Source: Deinococcus arcticus (GTDB taxonomy: Bacteria; Deinococcota; Deinococci; Deinococcales; Deinococcaceae). Taken from it: DNA of 64,000 nt. The notes under the pieces are model-generated. The model worked only from the letters and a program-made list of their open reading frames with translations. It had not been told where the DNA came from and searched no databases. The stretch spans positions 78,891 through 142,890 of the forward strand of contig NZ_PYSV01000012.1 in the NCBI RefSeq assembly GCF_003028415.1, read 5' to 3'. The translations under genes were made by a program, and so were the position numbers. This document shows positions 1 through 16,419 of this stretch, one piece after another (the first letter of the stretch is position 1; the number at the start of each line of letters is the position of its first letter).

Positions 1-447
1 CACGAACATCTCGCGGGCAGCCTGGTCAATGGCGGCGGCTTTGCCCGTCAGGCCGGTAAACGCCGGGTCAAAGCGGCTCAGGTAGTCGCGCACCACGCCG
101 GGGGTGTCGTGCTCTGGATCCACAGTGATGAACTGCACCTGCACCTTCGCCTGCTGTTCGGGCCTCAGGGCCGCATAGGTGTTCTTCAGGCTCGCCAGGG
201 TGGCGGGGCAGACATCCGGGCAGCGCACAAAGCCGTAGAACACCAGCCGCAGCCGGCCGTCGCTGGCGGCCAGGGTGGTGGGCTGGCCGCGCTCGTTCAC
301 CAGCGTCAGGGCGGGCAGGGGCTTGGGCTCGTCCAGCGCTTCGCCCCCCAGCGGGGCCGGGCGCCCGCGCCACAGCAGCAGGGCGGCCAGAACGGCGGCC
401 AGCAGCAGCAGAAAGGCTGTGACAGCTTGGGGCGTAAGGCGCTTCAT
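1..447 (-). CDS. SCO1/SenC-family copper chaperone (C-terminus beyond left edge)
   Basis: Thioredoxin-fold copper chaperone that helps load the CuA centre of cytochrome c oxidase. 149 codons are present and the 3' end lies outside the window. One N-terminal membrane anchor (about residues 9-26) is followed by the SCO copper motif FVRCPDVCP, with Cys76 and Cys80 in CxxxC spacing, and a downstream ITVDPEHDT segment typical of the family. The third copper ligand, a C-terminal His, would be beyond the edge. The nearby ctaA-ctaB-coxBA operon fits this role. Start ATG at 447. The family call is firm; which metal site it serves is inferred from context. Confidence 0.9.
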   Translation of the reverse strand, partial: MKRLTPQAVTAFLLLLAAVLAALLLWRGRPAPLGGEALDEPKPLPALTLVNERGQPTTLAASDGRLRLVFYGFVRCPDVCPATLASLKNTYAALRPEQQAKVQVQFITVDPEHDTPGVVRDYLSRFDPAFTGLTGKAAAIDQAAREMFV

Positions 448-658
448 GGAACTCAGGGTAGAGGAGGACAGAAGGGTGGGGTGTCCCAGGCGTGGGCAGC
501 GTCGTTGCCGGCGTGGCCCCACCCCCAGGCAACTGGGGCCATACCTGACGGCTTCCGTTACGGGTTCAGAGGCAGGAGGGGCAGGGGCGCTCAGGGCATC
601 AGGCCTGGCGGTCAAAGGCAGCTTTTGCCGTGGCGGCGTGGCTTTGCCTCTTCACCAC

Positions 659-688
659 AAAAAAACTCCGGGCCCTGCTCAGACCCGG
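659..688 (-). terminator. Rho-independent terminator of the stress-type gene
   Basis: On the minus strand a GC-rich stem (CCGGGtct / gggCCCGG) is followed directly by a run of seven T. It lies just after the stop codon of the 715-1314 gene. Confidence 0.75.
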
Positions 689-714
689 AACGCTCCTGTC
701 TTCTTCCCTGCTGC

Positions 715-1314
715 TCAGTGGCCGTCCTGGCCGGTGCGCTCGCTTTGCAGGCGGCCGCCGCCCACCACCTCGTCCAGTTTCACGGCCCCGTGCTTACGCA
801 TCAGGCTCAGGGCCTCGTCGGCGCGCGCGCCGCTGGGGTCGCGGGCAATCACCAGCACGTGGCCGCCCTTGATGCCCTGGTAAAACTTCTCGGCCTGCGC
901 GGCAGGCACGCCCATGCGGCGCAGCAGCTTCACGTAGTCGCCGTGGTCGCTGCCCGCCAGCGCGCCGAACAGGCCGCCCAGTGAAGCGCCGCCGATCACG
1001 CCGAAGAGAATGCCAAACAGGCCCCCTTCCTGGTAGATGCGGGTCACCGGAAAGGCCAGCAGCAGCAGCCAGATGGGCACGGTCAGGGCCAGCCCCGCCA
1101 GGGTGCCGCCGATCATGCCCCGGATCACGGACGCCGAGCCGGCGGGTTCCCCAGCCTCGGGGCTCACGCCGGTCTGCTGCGCAATGTCGTCCTCCGCGAC
1201 CACGTCGGCCAGAGCAAAGCCCAGGTGGTCGCGGTCAAAGCCGCGCTGTTGCAGGTCCTGCAGCACGCCCTGGGCCTGCCGAGGTTCGCGAAAGAGAGCC
1301 ACAACGCTTTCCAT
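715..1314 (-). CDS. General stress protein-like membrane protein with glycine-rich hairpin
   Basis: 199 aa. The N-terminal 30 residues (FREPRQAQGVLQDLQQRGFD) look like the YflT/heat-induced stress protein module, in which a small alpha/beta domain compares adjacent elements. The middle (about 75-130) holds two hydrophobic segments, the second very Gly-rich (glycine zipper), so the protein is probably membrane-embedded. A short C-terminal alpha/beta region repeats the pattern (GVPAAQAEKFYQGIKGGHVL). The start at 1314 is preferred over an in-frame upstream ATG (1404), because a TACAAA -10 box lies 6 nt before 1314 and the extra 30 residues look non-coding. Function unknown; membrane stress role inferred. 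Confidence 0.7.
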   Translation of the reverse strand: MESVVALFREPRQAQGVLQDLQQRGFDRDHLGFALADVVAEDDIAQQTGVSPEAGEPAGSASVIRGMIGGTLAGLALTVPIWLLLLAFPVTRIYQEGGLFGILFGVIGGASLGGLFGALAGSDHGDYVKLLRRMGVPAAQAEKFYQGIKGGHVLVIARDPSGARADEALSLMRKHGAVKLDEVVGGGRLQSERTGQDGH

Positions 1315-1453
1315 ATCCCGTTTTGTAGCATGAGCCGCCTGTGAACTGCGAGGGACAAAGGGCGCGCGGCCCCTGCGACTTGCTTGAGAAAGCCCCCCGC
1401 CCAAGGTCGGGCGCGGTACGTTTTGCCCGGGGGGCCTTTTCTATACTGACCCC

Positions 1454-2428
1454 ATGACTGGTGTGGCAGCGGTGGCCCTTCCCGACGCAGCGTTTGAAGC
1501 GCGGCTGCGCGAGGTGCTGCGCTCCCGCGTGGAGTTTATTGAGCTGATCGGGGACGATCTGGTGGCGGCGGGCGGCAAACGCGTGCGGCCCCTGATGACC
1601 TTTCTGGCGGCGCAGGCGCTGGGCGCCGGGCCTGGCGACCCCACCTGGCGCCATGTACGCGACCTGGGCGTGGGGGTGGAACTGCTGCACTCCGCGTCCC
1701 TGCTGCACGACGACCTGATTGACGACGCCGATACCCGCCGGGGCCAGCAGGCCGCCTTCCGGCGCTTTGGCAACGTGGTCAGCGTGATGAGCGGCGACTT
1801 TATGCTCTCGCGGCTGCTGGTGCTGCTGGCCACGCTGCCCGGCGGCCCCGAGCTGACCCGCCTGTTTGGCGAGACGGCCAGCGTGGTGTGCGAGGGCGAG
1901 GTGCTGCAGTTTCAGGTGGCCGCCTACGGGGAGTACAGCTGGACCAATTACCTGCAGGTCATTCACGGCAAGACGGCGGCCCTCACCGAACTGGCTGCCG
2001 CCGCCCCCGCCACGCTGCTGGGGGCCCCGGCGCCCGCGCGTGAGGCCCTGGCCACCTACGGCCGCGAATTCGGCATGGCCTTTCAGATGCAAGATGACCT
2101 GCTGGACCTGAGCGGTGACGAGGCCCGCACCGGCAAGCCCGTGGGCGGCGATCTGCGCGAGGGCAAGGCGACCGGGCCGGTGCTGTACCTGCTGGACGGC
2201 CCCCACGCCGACGAGGTGCGCGAGGTGCTGGAGCGCCGCGCGGCCCAGCCGGGCGACGTGGCCCGCGTGCAGACCCTGGCCGCCCAGGCCGGCGCCTTGG
2301 CAGCGACCCAGGAGGAGATTCGCCGCCGCGCGGCGCTGGCCACCTCTGCCCTGCAGGCCCTGCCACCCTCCGAGGCCAGAAGCGCCCTGGCCCAGCTGGC
2401 AGCGCGCGAGATTCAGCGCCGGGCCTGA
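1454..2428 (+). CDS. Long-chain polyprenyl diphosphate synthase
   Basis: 324 aa trans-isoprenyl diphosphate synthase. It condenses isopentenyl diphosphate onto an allylic primer. The first Asp-rich motif is DDLID at residues 86-90 and the second is DDLLD at 214-218; both bind Mg-diphosphate. Small residues five and four positions before the first motif (SAS-LLHDD) leave the chain channel open, as in octaprenyl/heptaprenyl synthases rather than farnesyl synthases, so the likely product is the menaquinone side chain. A TATACT -10 at 1442-1447 sits 6 nt before the ATG, so the mRNA is probably leaderless. Single-gene unit. Product length is inferred. Confidence 0.9.
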   Translation: MTGVAAVALPDAAFEARLREVLRSRVEFIELIGDDLVAAGGKRVRPLMTFLAAQALGAGPGDPTWRHVRDLGVGVELLHSASLLHDDLIDDADTRRGQQAAFRRFGNVVSVMSGDFMLSRLLVLLATLPGGPELTRLFGETASVVCEGEVLQFQVAAYGEYSWTNYLQVIHGKTAALTELAAAAPATLLGAPAPAREALATYGREFGMAFQMQDDLLDLSGDEARTGKPVGGDLREGKATGPVLYLLDGPHADEVREVLERRAAQPGDVARVQTLAAQAGALAATQEEIRRRAALATSALQALPPSEARSALAQLAAREIQRRA

Positions 2429-2752
2429 GCGCCCCTGCCCACCGTCTGACATTGCCGAACAGCTGCGGCCAGGGTGTGACGGGCGGCGGCCCTGTTCCGT
2501 GCCTTTCAAATGCGAACCTGGGCGGCGCCCACCCACGGTTGAGCGCACTGGAAGCGCTTCAGGCTTGCACCGTGTACAGCGCGCTTTCGCCGCCTTGACC
2601 CGGGCGCCGGGGGCCGCTACAACGGGGGCGGCCAGCGCGGCCCCCGCGCGGGGCGGGCCCTGTCTATGCGACCCGGAAGGGGCGTGTATGCTTCGGGCAG
2701 CCAATCCACCTTAACCCCCCACATTCCCACCCGAAGGGAAGGAGACCGTCAC
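2429..2752 (+). promoter_or_regulatory. Leader/promoter region of the gdh genes with a consensus sigma-70 promoter
   Basis: 324 bp without a gene. It contains TTGACC at 2595-2600 and TACAAC at 2618-2623 with exactly 17 bp between, the best vegetative promoter in the window. The predicted leader is about 125 nt. The start codon at 2753 has a clear Shine-Dalgarno (AAGGAG, about 2739-2744). A second TATGCT near 2687 may be another -10. Confidence 0.6.
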
Positions 2753-3997
<1,245 letters not shown>

Positions 3998-4115
3998 CGC
4001 AGAGGGCCAAAGGCCGGTGGCCGATGGCCAGAAGCCGGAGCCAGAGCATTTGCTCCTGCTGTTCCTACTCCCCACACTCCACGTCCTACTTCCCCTCCGA
4101 AGGAGGCTTCCCCGC

Positions 4116-5438
4116 ATGACCACCACGCAAGACCCCGCCAACACCGCTGGCCCCAAGACCGGCGCGCACGCCATTCCCAGCTACCTGGACCCCAACAACA
4201 TCGGGCCCTACGAGATCTACCTGGAGCAGGTGGAGCGCGTCACGCCCTACCTGGGCAAGCTGGCCTACTGGGCCGAGACCCTCAAGCGCCCCAAGCGCAT
4301 TCTGGTCGTGGACGTGCCCATTCACCTCGACGACGGCACGGTGGCGCACTTCGAGGGCTACCGCGTGCAGCACAACACCTCGCGCGGGCCGGCCAAGGGC
4401 GGCATCCGCTATCACCAGGACGTGACCCTCAGTGAAGTGATGGCGCTCTCGGCCTGGATGACCGTCAAGAACGCCGCCGTGAACCTGCCCTACGGCGGCG
4501 GCAAGGGCGGCATCCGCATTGACCCGCGCAAGTACTCCACCGGCGAACTCGAACGCCTGACCCGCCGTTACACCACCGAAATTGGCCTGATCATCGGGCC
4601 GGACAAGGACATTCCCGCGCCCGACGTGAACACCAACCCGCAGACCATGGCGTGGATGATGGACACCTATTCCATGAACGTGGGCCGCACCGCCACTGGC
4701 GTGGTGACGGGCAAGCCCGTGGCGCTGGGCGGCAGCCTGGGGCGCGGCGACGCCACCGGGCGCGGCGTGTTCGTCACCGGCGCCGAGGCCATGAAGAAGC
4801 TGGGCATGCCCATGCAGGGCGCGCGCATTGCGGTGCAGGGCTTCGGCAACGTGGGCGAGGCCGCCGCGCGCATCTTCCATGAGCACGGCGCCAGGGTCGT
4901 GGCCATTCAGGACGTCACGGGCACCATTGCCAGCGCCGCCGGCATTGACCCGGCTGCCGCGCTGGAGCACCTGCGCCGCACCGGCAAGATCGTGGGCCTG
5001 CCCGGCACCGAGGAACTGAAGCGCGACGAGTTCTGGGACGTGGCCTGCGACGTGCTGATTCCCGCCGCGCTGGAAAAACAGATCACCCTGGAGAATGCCG
5101 GGCGCATTCAGGCGCGGCTGATCGTGGAGGGCGCCAACGGCCCCACTGTGCCCGCCGCCGACGATCTGCTGGCCGAGCGCGGCGTGACTGTGGTGCCGGA
5201 CGTGCTGGCCAACGCGGGCGGCGTGACGGTCTCGTACTTTGAATGGGTGCAGGACTTCTCCTCGTTCTTCTGGACCGAGGACGAGATCAACAAGCGCCTT
5301 GACCGCATCATGAGCGAAGCCTTCCTGAGCCTGTGGGACGTCAAGGAGCGCCACGGCGTGACCCTGCGCACGGCGGTGTACATCGTGGCCTGCACCCGCG
5401 TGCTGGAAGCCCGGGCGTTGCGGGGACTGTACCCCTAA
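4116..5438 (+). CDS. NAD(P)-dependent glutamate dehydrogenase, catalytic (GdhB-type)
   Basis: 440 aa; interconverts glutamate and 2-oxoglutarate plus ammonium. All substrate and catalytic lysines are present: Lys94 in GPAKGGIRY, Lys118 and Lys130 in YGGGKGG; the APDVNTN loop and Rossmann motif VQGFGNVG follow. It lies 118 bp downstream of the degenerate homologue and has its own Shine-Dalgarno (AAGGAGG, 4100-4106). The gap holds short reiterated words (GGCC-AAAGGCC-GGTGGCC-GATGGCC) but no promoter that I can defend, so the pair is probably co-transcribed. Confidence 0.93.
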   Translation: MTTTQDPANTAGPKTGAHAIPSYLDPNNIGPYEIYLEQVERVTPYLGKLAYWAETLKRPKRILVVDVPIHLDDGTVAHFEGYRVQHNTSRGPAKGGIRYHQDVTLSEVMALSAWMTVKNAAVNLPYGGGKGGIRIDPRKYSTGELERLTRRYTTEIGLIIGPDKDIPAPDVNTNPQTMAWMMDTYSMNVGRTATGVVTGKPVALGGSLGRGDATGRGVFVTGAEAMKKLGMPMQGARIAVQGFGNVGEAAARIFHEHGARVVAIQDVTGTIASAAGIDPAAALEHLRRTGKIVGLPGTEELKRDEFWDVACDVLIPAALEKQITLENAGRIQARLIVEGANGPTVPAADDLLAERGVTVVPDVLANAGGVTVSYFEWVQDFSSFFWTEDEINKRLDRIMSEAFLSLWDVKERHGVTLRTAVYIVACTRVLEARALRGLYP

Positions 5439-5441
5439 GGG

Positions 5442-5514
5442 TGTAGAGGGTTGAAGGGTGATGGTTGATGGAGAAGGGCTTTTTCCATCAACCATCACCC
5501 TTTTCCCATCAACC

Positions 5515-5516
<2 letters not shown>
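5442..5516. terminator. Word-repeat hairpin between converging gdhB and panB
   Basis: A perfect 17-bp stem (5456-5472 with 5484-5500; arms GGGTGATGGTTGATGGA and its complement) surrounds an 11-nt loop. Looser outer pairing uses the same word (GGTTGA / TCAACC). The arms are reiterations of a GGTTGAT-like heptamer. The element fills the whole gap between two converging genes, so it probably terminates both strands. Confidence 0.7.
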
Positions 5517-6336
<820 letters not shown>

Positions 6337-6450
6337 GCCCGGCAGCGTAACAGAGGGGGGCGGGCGCGGCTGGACTGGGGCCCCCAGGGCGGGCGGCGGT
6401 GGAAACAGGCCCCCCCGGCACCAGCGCCCACCCAGCACCGGGGCCGCACG

Positions 6451-6483
6451 ACAAAGCCCCGCCCTGGAGTGGGGGGGCTTTGT
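6451..6483 (-). terminator. Hairpin terminator after the DUF420 gene
   Basis: 10-bp perfect stem ACAAAGCCCC / GGGGCTTTGT with a GC-rich loop, between the DUF420 stop (6541) and the panB promoter. It uses the AAAGCCCC word common in bacterial terminators and could work in both directions. Confidence 0.6.
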
Positions 6484-6540
6484 TGGGCAAGTGGCCGGAG
6501 CGCTGGGCCCACTGTTCTTTCTGGAGTCACTGTCCTGGGC

Positions 6541-7023
<483 letters not shown>

Positions 7024-7215
7024 AGTCGAGCCGCAGTGTACGGGGCGCCGCACAGGGCAGGTGTCCACCCCCGGCGGGCAGGGGGGCGCAAGCACCGGGC
7101 CGGGCACCGGGGACAATTTGCTGGGGCCCGGCCCCGGTAGAATGCCGGGTGTTGACCGCCGCGCCCGCCCTGCACTGGGCCGCTGATTGGGCCGCGGGCG
7201 GCGAGGATGGTGACC

Positions 7216-9098
<1,883 letters not shown>

Positions 9099-9280
9099 CG
9101 CCGCGCACCCACAGGACACTTGCCTCCGCCCCCATCTGATCTCATGCGGGGCGGGGCTGACCGCTCGGTAGAATGAGCGCGCGGCCGGCAGCGCGGGGCC
9201 GGGCCCTGGTCTGGACCGCGCGGCTCCACGCAAGGGCGCGCAGAACGTTTTACACTGCGAGGAAGAGGAAAGGAGTGACG

Positions 9281-12954
<3,674 letters not shown>

Positions 12955-12970
12955 GCACCAACAGTCTGGG

Positions 12971-12998
12971 AGGCGCCCTGCCACAGGGCGCCTCTTTG
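12971..12998 (+). terminator. Terminator of the ctaA-ctaB-coxB-coxA operon
   Basis: Perfect 10-bp stem AGGCGCCCTG / CAGGGCGCCT with a 3-nt loop followed by CTTTGCT, 17 nt after the coxA stop. Confidence 0.85.
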
Positions 12999-13033
12999 CT
13001 GTGGGCTGGGAGAGGGCGTGGCGGCGCCGCCCC

Positions 13034-13735
13034 CTATCCCCCAGGCCAGATCAGGGCAGCATGGTCAGTTGCTGGCCATCTGAGGGGCAGATCAAGGGCG
13101 AAGTCAGGACCTTCCAGCCGGCGTACGGGCACCACGCCCACGCCACTGCCACAGATCCAGGCCCGGGTGACGCCCGGCAGTTCGTTCGTCTGAACAGGCC
13201 GCTGGGTGAACGCCTGCCCCGCCAGCCACGCCGAGCGGGTCAGGCCCGGCAGGCCGCCCGCAGGCACCACAAGTGCGCCGCCCAGTTCCAGGACAGGGGA
13301 GGTGCGTGCCCCGTCCACCAGTTGACCCCCGGTATCCGTCAGCCAGCCCTCGAAGGCTGGGGCGGCTTCCTGCAGGGCCAGCCGGTAGGGCAGATAATTG
13401 CCGGTTTTGTGGCCGGCCAGCTGCGGGTGCGTCTGCACGGTGGTCAGGCGTACCGTGACTCCCCTTTCAGGCCGGGGGCCAGGGGTCAGCGGGGCATGGG
13501 ACCAGAAGGTGTCCTCCTCTGTGACAGTCACGCGCAGCAGGCCCCAGGGGAGCGGGAGCAGCGGCGGTAGGTCAGGGGCGGGTGCTGGCAGACCCAGCGC
13601 CATACAGGTGCCGCGCAGCCGGGCCAGATGCTCGGGCCACAGCAGCGCTGTGCCGTGCCGGGTGCGCACCGTGGTAAAGGCGCTGATGCCGTGAAGCCAC
13701 GCCGGGGCCTTCAGCTCGTCGGGCAGGGGCTTCAT
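13034..13735 (-). CDS. pabC: Class IV aminotransferase, probable aminodeoxychorismate lyase
   Basis: 233 aa PLP enzyme of fold type IV. The Schiff-base lysine is in GHKTGNYLPYR, and a TSP-like cofactor-phosphate loop follows (GARTSPVLE). It overlaps the pabB-pabA fusion by ATGA, so it most likely turns 4-amino-4-deoxychorismate into p-aminobenzoate for folate. Sequence alone cannot exclude branched-chain or D-amino-acid aminotransferase; the operon decides. It is shorter than E. coli PabC (269 aa). Confidence 0.85.
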   Translation of the reverse strand: MKPLPDELKAPAWLHGISAFTTVRTRHGTALLWPEHLARLRGTCMALGLPAPAPDLPPLLPLPWGLLRVTVTEEDTFWSHAPLTPGPRPERGVTVRLTTVQTHPQLAGHKTGNYLPYRLALQEAAPAFEGWLTDTGGQLVDGARTSPVLELGGALVVPAGGLPGLTRSAWLAGQAFTQRPVQTNELPGVTRAWICGSGVGVVPVRRLEGPDFALDLPLRWPATDHAALIWPGG

Positions 13736-15618
13736 GCCTGTGGCCAGCGGGCGGCCAGCCTCAGCCAGTTGCCCAGCAGCACGCGCCCGGCGGGGCTCAG
13801 CACGCTTTCAGGGTGAAACTGCACGCCCCAGGCAGGCTGCCCCGGCACTTCCAGGGCCATGGCCTCGCCGTCTGCGCTGGTGGCGGTGATCAGGGCGCCG
13901 GGCAGCCCGCGCACCACCAGCGAGTGGTAGCGCCCGAAGGGGGCCGCCTGCGGCACCCCGGCAAAGAGGCCGGTGCCAGCGTGCCGCACATATTCTGGGC
14001 GGCCGTGCACCGGCTGCGCGCGCACGACCTGCCCGCCCAGCACCTGCCCCAGCGCCTGGTGGCCCAGGCACACGCCCAGCAGGGGCACCTGCCCCTCCAG
14101 GCAGGCCCGGGTGAGGGCCAGGGTGCAGCCGCTCGTGTCCGGTGTGCCGGGGCCGGGGCCCACCAGCACCGCGTCCGGGCGGGTGGCCAGCAGGGCGGCG
14201 GCGTCCTCGTGCTGTGACCACACGTCCACCTGGGCGCCCAGGGCCAGCAGGTCGTGGGCCAGATTCCAGGTAAAGGAGTCGCGGTTGTCCAGCAGCAGCA
14301 CCCTCAGGCGGGTGTGCTCCAGCGCCGGGGGTGGGGCCCAGGGCTGGCCCGGCACCGGGAGCGCGGGGGCCTGCGCGGGGCGGCCCGGCACCCCGGACAG
14401 CACCGACAGCAGGGCCTGGGCCTTGTGCACCGTTTCCCGGGCCTCGCGCGCGGGGTCGGCGTCAATCACGGTGCCGCCGCCCGCGCGCACCTCCACGGTC
14501 CAGCCCTGCGGCGTGCGGGTAAAAGCCGCCGTGCGAATCAGGATGTTCAGGTCCACCGCCGCGCCACTGACCAGCCCCAGGCCACCGGTGTACCAGCCGC
14601 GCGGCCCCGGTTCCAGGGCCGCAATCGCCTCCATCACCCGTTCCTTGGGCGCGCCTGTGATGGTGCCGCCGGGAAAGGTAGCGGCCAGCACGTCCTGCAG
14701 GACAACGCCGGGGCGGGCCTGGGCCGTCACCTCCGACACCAGGTGCATCACGTGGCTGTAGCGCTCCACCAGCATCAGGTCCGGCACGGTCACGGTGCCC
14801 GGCGCCGCCACCCGGCCCAGGTCATGGCGCACGAGATCCACCAGCATGGTGTGCTCGGCCACCTCCTTGGGACTGCTTCTCAGCTCGGCTTCAAAGGCGG
14901 CGTCCTCTGCGGGCGTGTCGCCCCGGCGGCGGGTGCCCGCAATGGGGCGGGCGCTCAGTTGCCCCCCGGCCCAGCGCACCAGCCGCTCCGGACTGCACGA
15001 CACCACCACTTCCTCGCCAAAGTCGGCGTAGGCCATGAACGGACTGGGGTTGACCTCGCGCAGCCGCAGGTAGGCGGCCAGAGGCTCGCCCTGAGCCCCG
15101 GCCCGTACGCCGCGCGAGAGGTTGACCTGATAGACCTCGCCCGCCCGGATCAACTCCTGCACGGCGCGCACCCCGGCGGGGTAATCCACGTCGTCGGCGC
15201 CGAAGGGGCCCACGCTCAGGGTGGGTTCAGGGCCCGGGTCAGCGCCCAGCAGCCCGGCCCAGTCCACATGCGGCTCGCCCACCACGGCCAGGGTACCCGC
15301 CTGCCGGTCCCACACCAGCCCGGAGGAGTAAAAGCCCCACCACATGGCCTGCCCCTGGGGGGCGTGGGTGGGCAGGCCAAACGCACGCGCCGCCTCGTAC
15401 TTCAGGCCGCCCAGCCACGCGGGGAAGAAGGTCTGGCCTTTGGGGGGGGTGGGCAGGTCGCGGCGCACCGCCCCGGGCCACGCGCTCAGAAAGGTCCAGC
15501 GGCTGTCCGGCGTGACAGGGCCCAGAGATTCCAGCAGCACGAGGCCCGGGGCGCCGGCGGCGTGCAGGCGGCGCAGGGCGTCGGCGGGGGAGAGGGTGGA
15601 GGGGAGAAGGGCGGTCAC
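13732..15618 (-). CDS. pabBA: Aminodeoxychorismate synthase, PabB-PabA fusion
   Basis: 628 aa. Residues 1 to about 425 form the chorismate-binding domain (SCSPERLVR, PIAGTRRRG, FPGGTITGAPK). From about 440 a glutamine amidotransferase follows (DNRDSFTWNL, nucleophile Cys in GVCLGHQALG, His-Glu in QFHPES). The order, synthase then amidotransferase, is the reverse of the yeast fusion. Residue 227 is Ala where E. coli PabB has its covalent Lys (PIKGT), as in TrpE. GTG start 15618 has TACAAT on the minus strand (15625-15630) 6 nt upstream, so the long in-frame upstream extension is not used. Followed by pabC. Confidence 0.9.
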   Translation of the reverse strand: MTALLPSTLSPADALRRLHAAGAPGLVLLESLGPVTPDSRWTFLSAWPGAVRRDLPTPPKGQTFFPAWLGGLKYEAARAFGLPTHAPQGQAMWWGFYSSGLVWDRQAGTLAVVGEPHVDWAGLLGADPGPEPTLSVGPFGADDVDYPAGVRAVQELIRAGEVYQVNLSRGVRAGAQGEPLAAYLRLREVNPSPFMAYADFGEEVVVSCSPERLVRWAGGQLSARPIAGTRRRGDTPAEDAAFEAELRSSPKEVAEHTMLVDLVRHDLGRVAAPGTVTVPDLMLVERYSHVMHLVSEVTAQARPGVVLQDVLAATFPGGTITGAPKERVMEAIAALEPGPRGWYTGGLGLVSGAAVDLNILIRTAAFTRTPQGWTVEVRAGGGTVIDADPAREARETVHKAQALLSVLSGVPGRPAQAPALPVPGQPWAPPPALEHTRLRVLLLDNRDSFTWNLAHDLLALGAQVDVWSQHEDAAALLATRPDAVLVGPGPGTPDTSGCTLALTRACLEGQVPLLGVCLGHQALGQVLGGQVVRAQPVHGRPEYVRHAGTGLFAGVPQAAPFGRYHSLVVRGLPGALITATSADGEAMALEVPGQPAWGVQFHPESVLSPAGRVLLGNWLRLAARWPQA

Positions 15619-15920
15619 GGGGGGATTGTAGCGGGGGGGGATGGGGGCATTGGCTGCGGTCAGCCCCCCAGAGGGGCAGGGAGAGCGGCGCTGCGCTGGG
15701 CAAGAGTTTCGACTGAAGTTGGCGGGTTCGCTCCGTTCGGTCACGTGTCCGGCTTCGACGCCCTCCTCCGCCTTCGCGCCATGGCCCGCGCGCTCCGCGC
15801 ACGACGGCCTCGTCTGGACCTGGGCCGTGGTGGGGCAAGACGTCTTGGTGCGGCCCAGAAGGTTCTCCTTTTCAAAAGACATGAGGTGGAGGCGAGGAGG
15901 GGTGGGGAACGGTTGTGCGC
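15619..15920. other. Intergenic region with pabBA promoter, otherwise nothing recognised
   Basis: 302 bp. Besides the leaderless pabBA -10 (15625-15630) the sequence reads open in several frames but shows no RBS-linked ORF or conserved motif. It contains the CGCTCCGTTCGG word also seen in the dispersed repeats. Treated as non-coding. Confidence 0.5.
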
Positions 15921-16419
15921 TTATGGGGTGCTTAAGAGGAGGGGCAGGGTCATCACCCACTGGGGGCCGGCAGGGCCCTGGCGCTCGCCGAGCAGGGCAA
16001 AGCCGGCGCGGTCGTAGGTGCGCCGGGCGGCGGGGTTGCGCTGGTTAACGGCCAGCACCACACGCCGCGCCTGAGGAAAATGCCTGGGGACAAAACTGGG
16101 CAGGGCGCGCATGGCTGCCGTGCCCAGGCCGCGTCCCTGCTCGCGGGCGTCCACGCTCAGGGCGCTGAGGGCCACGGCGCCGGGGTCGGGCTGCGGCAGG
16201 TATTTGTCACAGTGGGCGCCCACCGACAGAGCAAACAGGCCCACCGGGCACCGGGCGTTCGCCGTCCAGAAGAGCCACCGCCAGCCGGTCTGGGTCCGCC
16301 TGCACCTGGGTCAGCAGGTCACGGGGATGAGCGGTAAAGGCCAGTGGCTCTGGGGACAGCACCAGGTTCAGCAGCGCGGCTTCAAAGGCCGGTTGAAAGG
16401 GCTCAAGGCGGAGCGTCAT
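15921..16419 (-). pseudogene. GNAT acetyltransferase broken by a 7-bp tandem duplication
   Basis: Two adjoining frames together make one N-acetyltransferase. The first runs from ATG 16419 (MTLRLEPFQPAF...) through LLDGERPV. The second resumes with GLFALSVGAH and contains the acetyl-CoA loop REQGRGLGTAAM and the family C-terminus NPAARRTYDRAGF. The break coincides with two copies of ACCGGGC (16243-16249, 16250-16256, plus strand). Removing one copy restores a continuous frame of about 163 residues. Read as written, no full-length enzyme is made, unless this is a sequencing error or a slippage-switchable allele. Confidence 0.8.

Noticed and set aside
1235..2704. Long minus-strand frame (489 codons) opposite the polyprenyl synthase
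   Set aside because: Antisense shadow of a well-supported gene; high GC makes such frames common. Composition (Gly/Gln/Arg/Ala) is not protein-like.
9173..9280. Earlier in-frame ATG for coxB at 9173
   Set aside because: It lies within a TAGAAT -10 box and would bury the lipoprotein signal behind 36 basic residues; TTG 9281 has a strong RBS.
15619..15960. Extension of pabBA upstream to 15960 (MSFEKENLLG...)
   Set aside because: A -10 box directly before GTG 15618 and the family N-terminus fit the shorter protein; the extra 114 residues are low quality.
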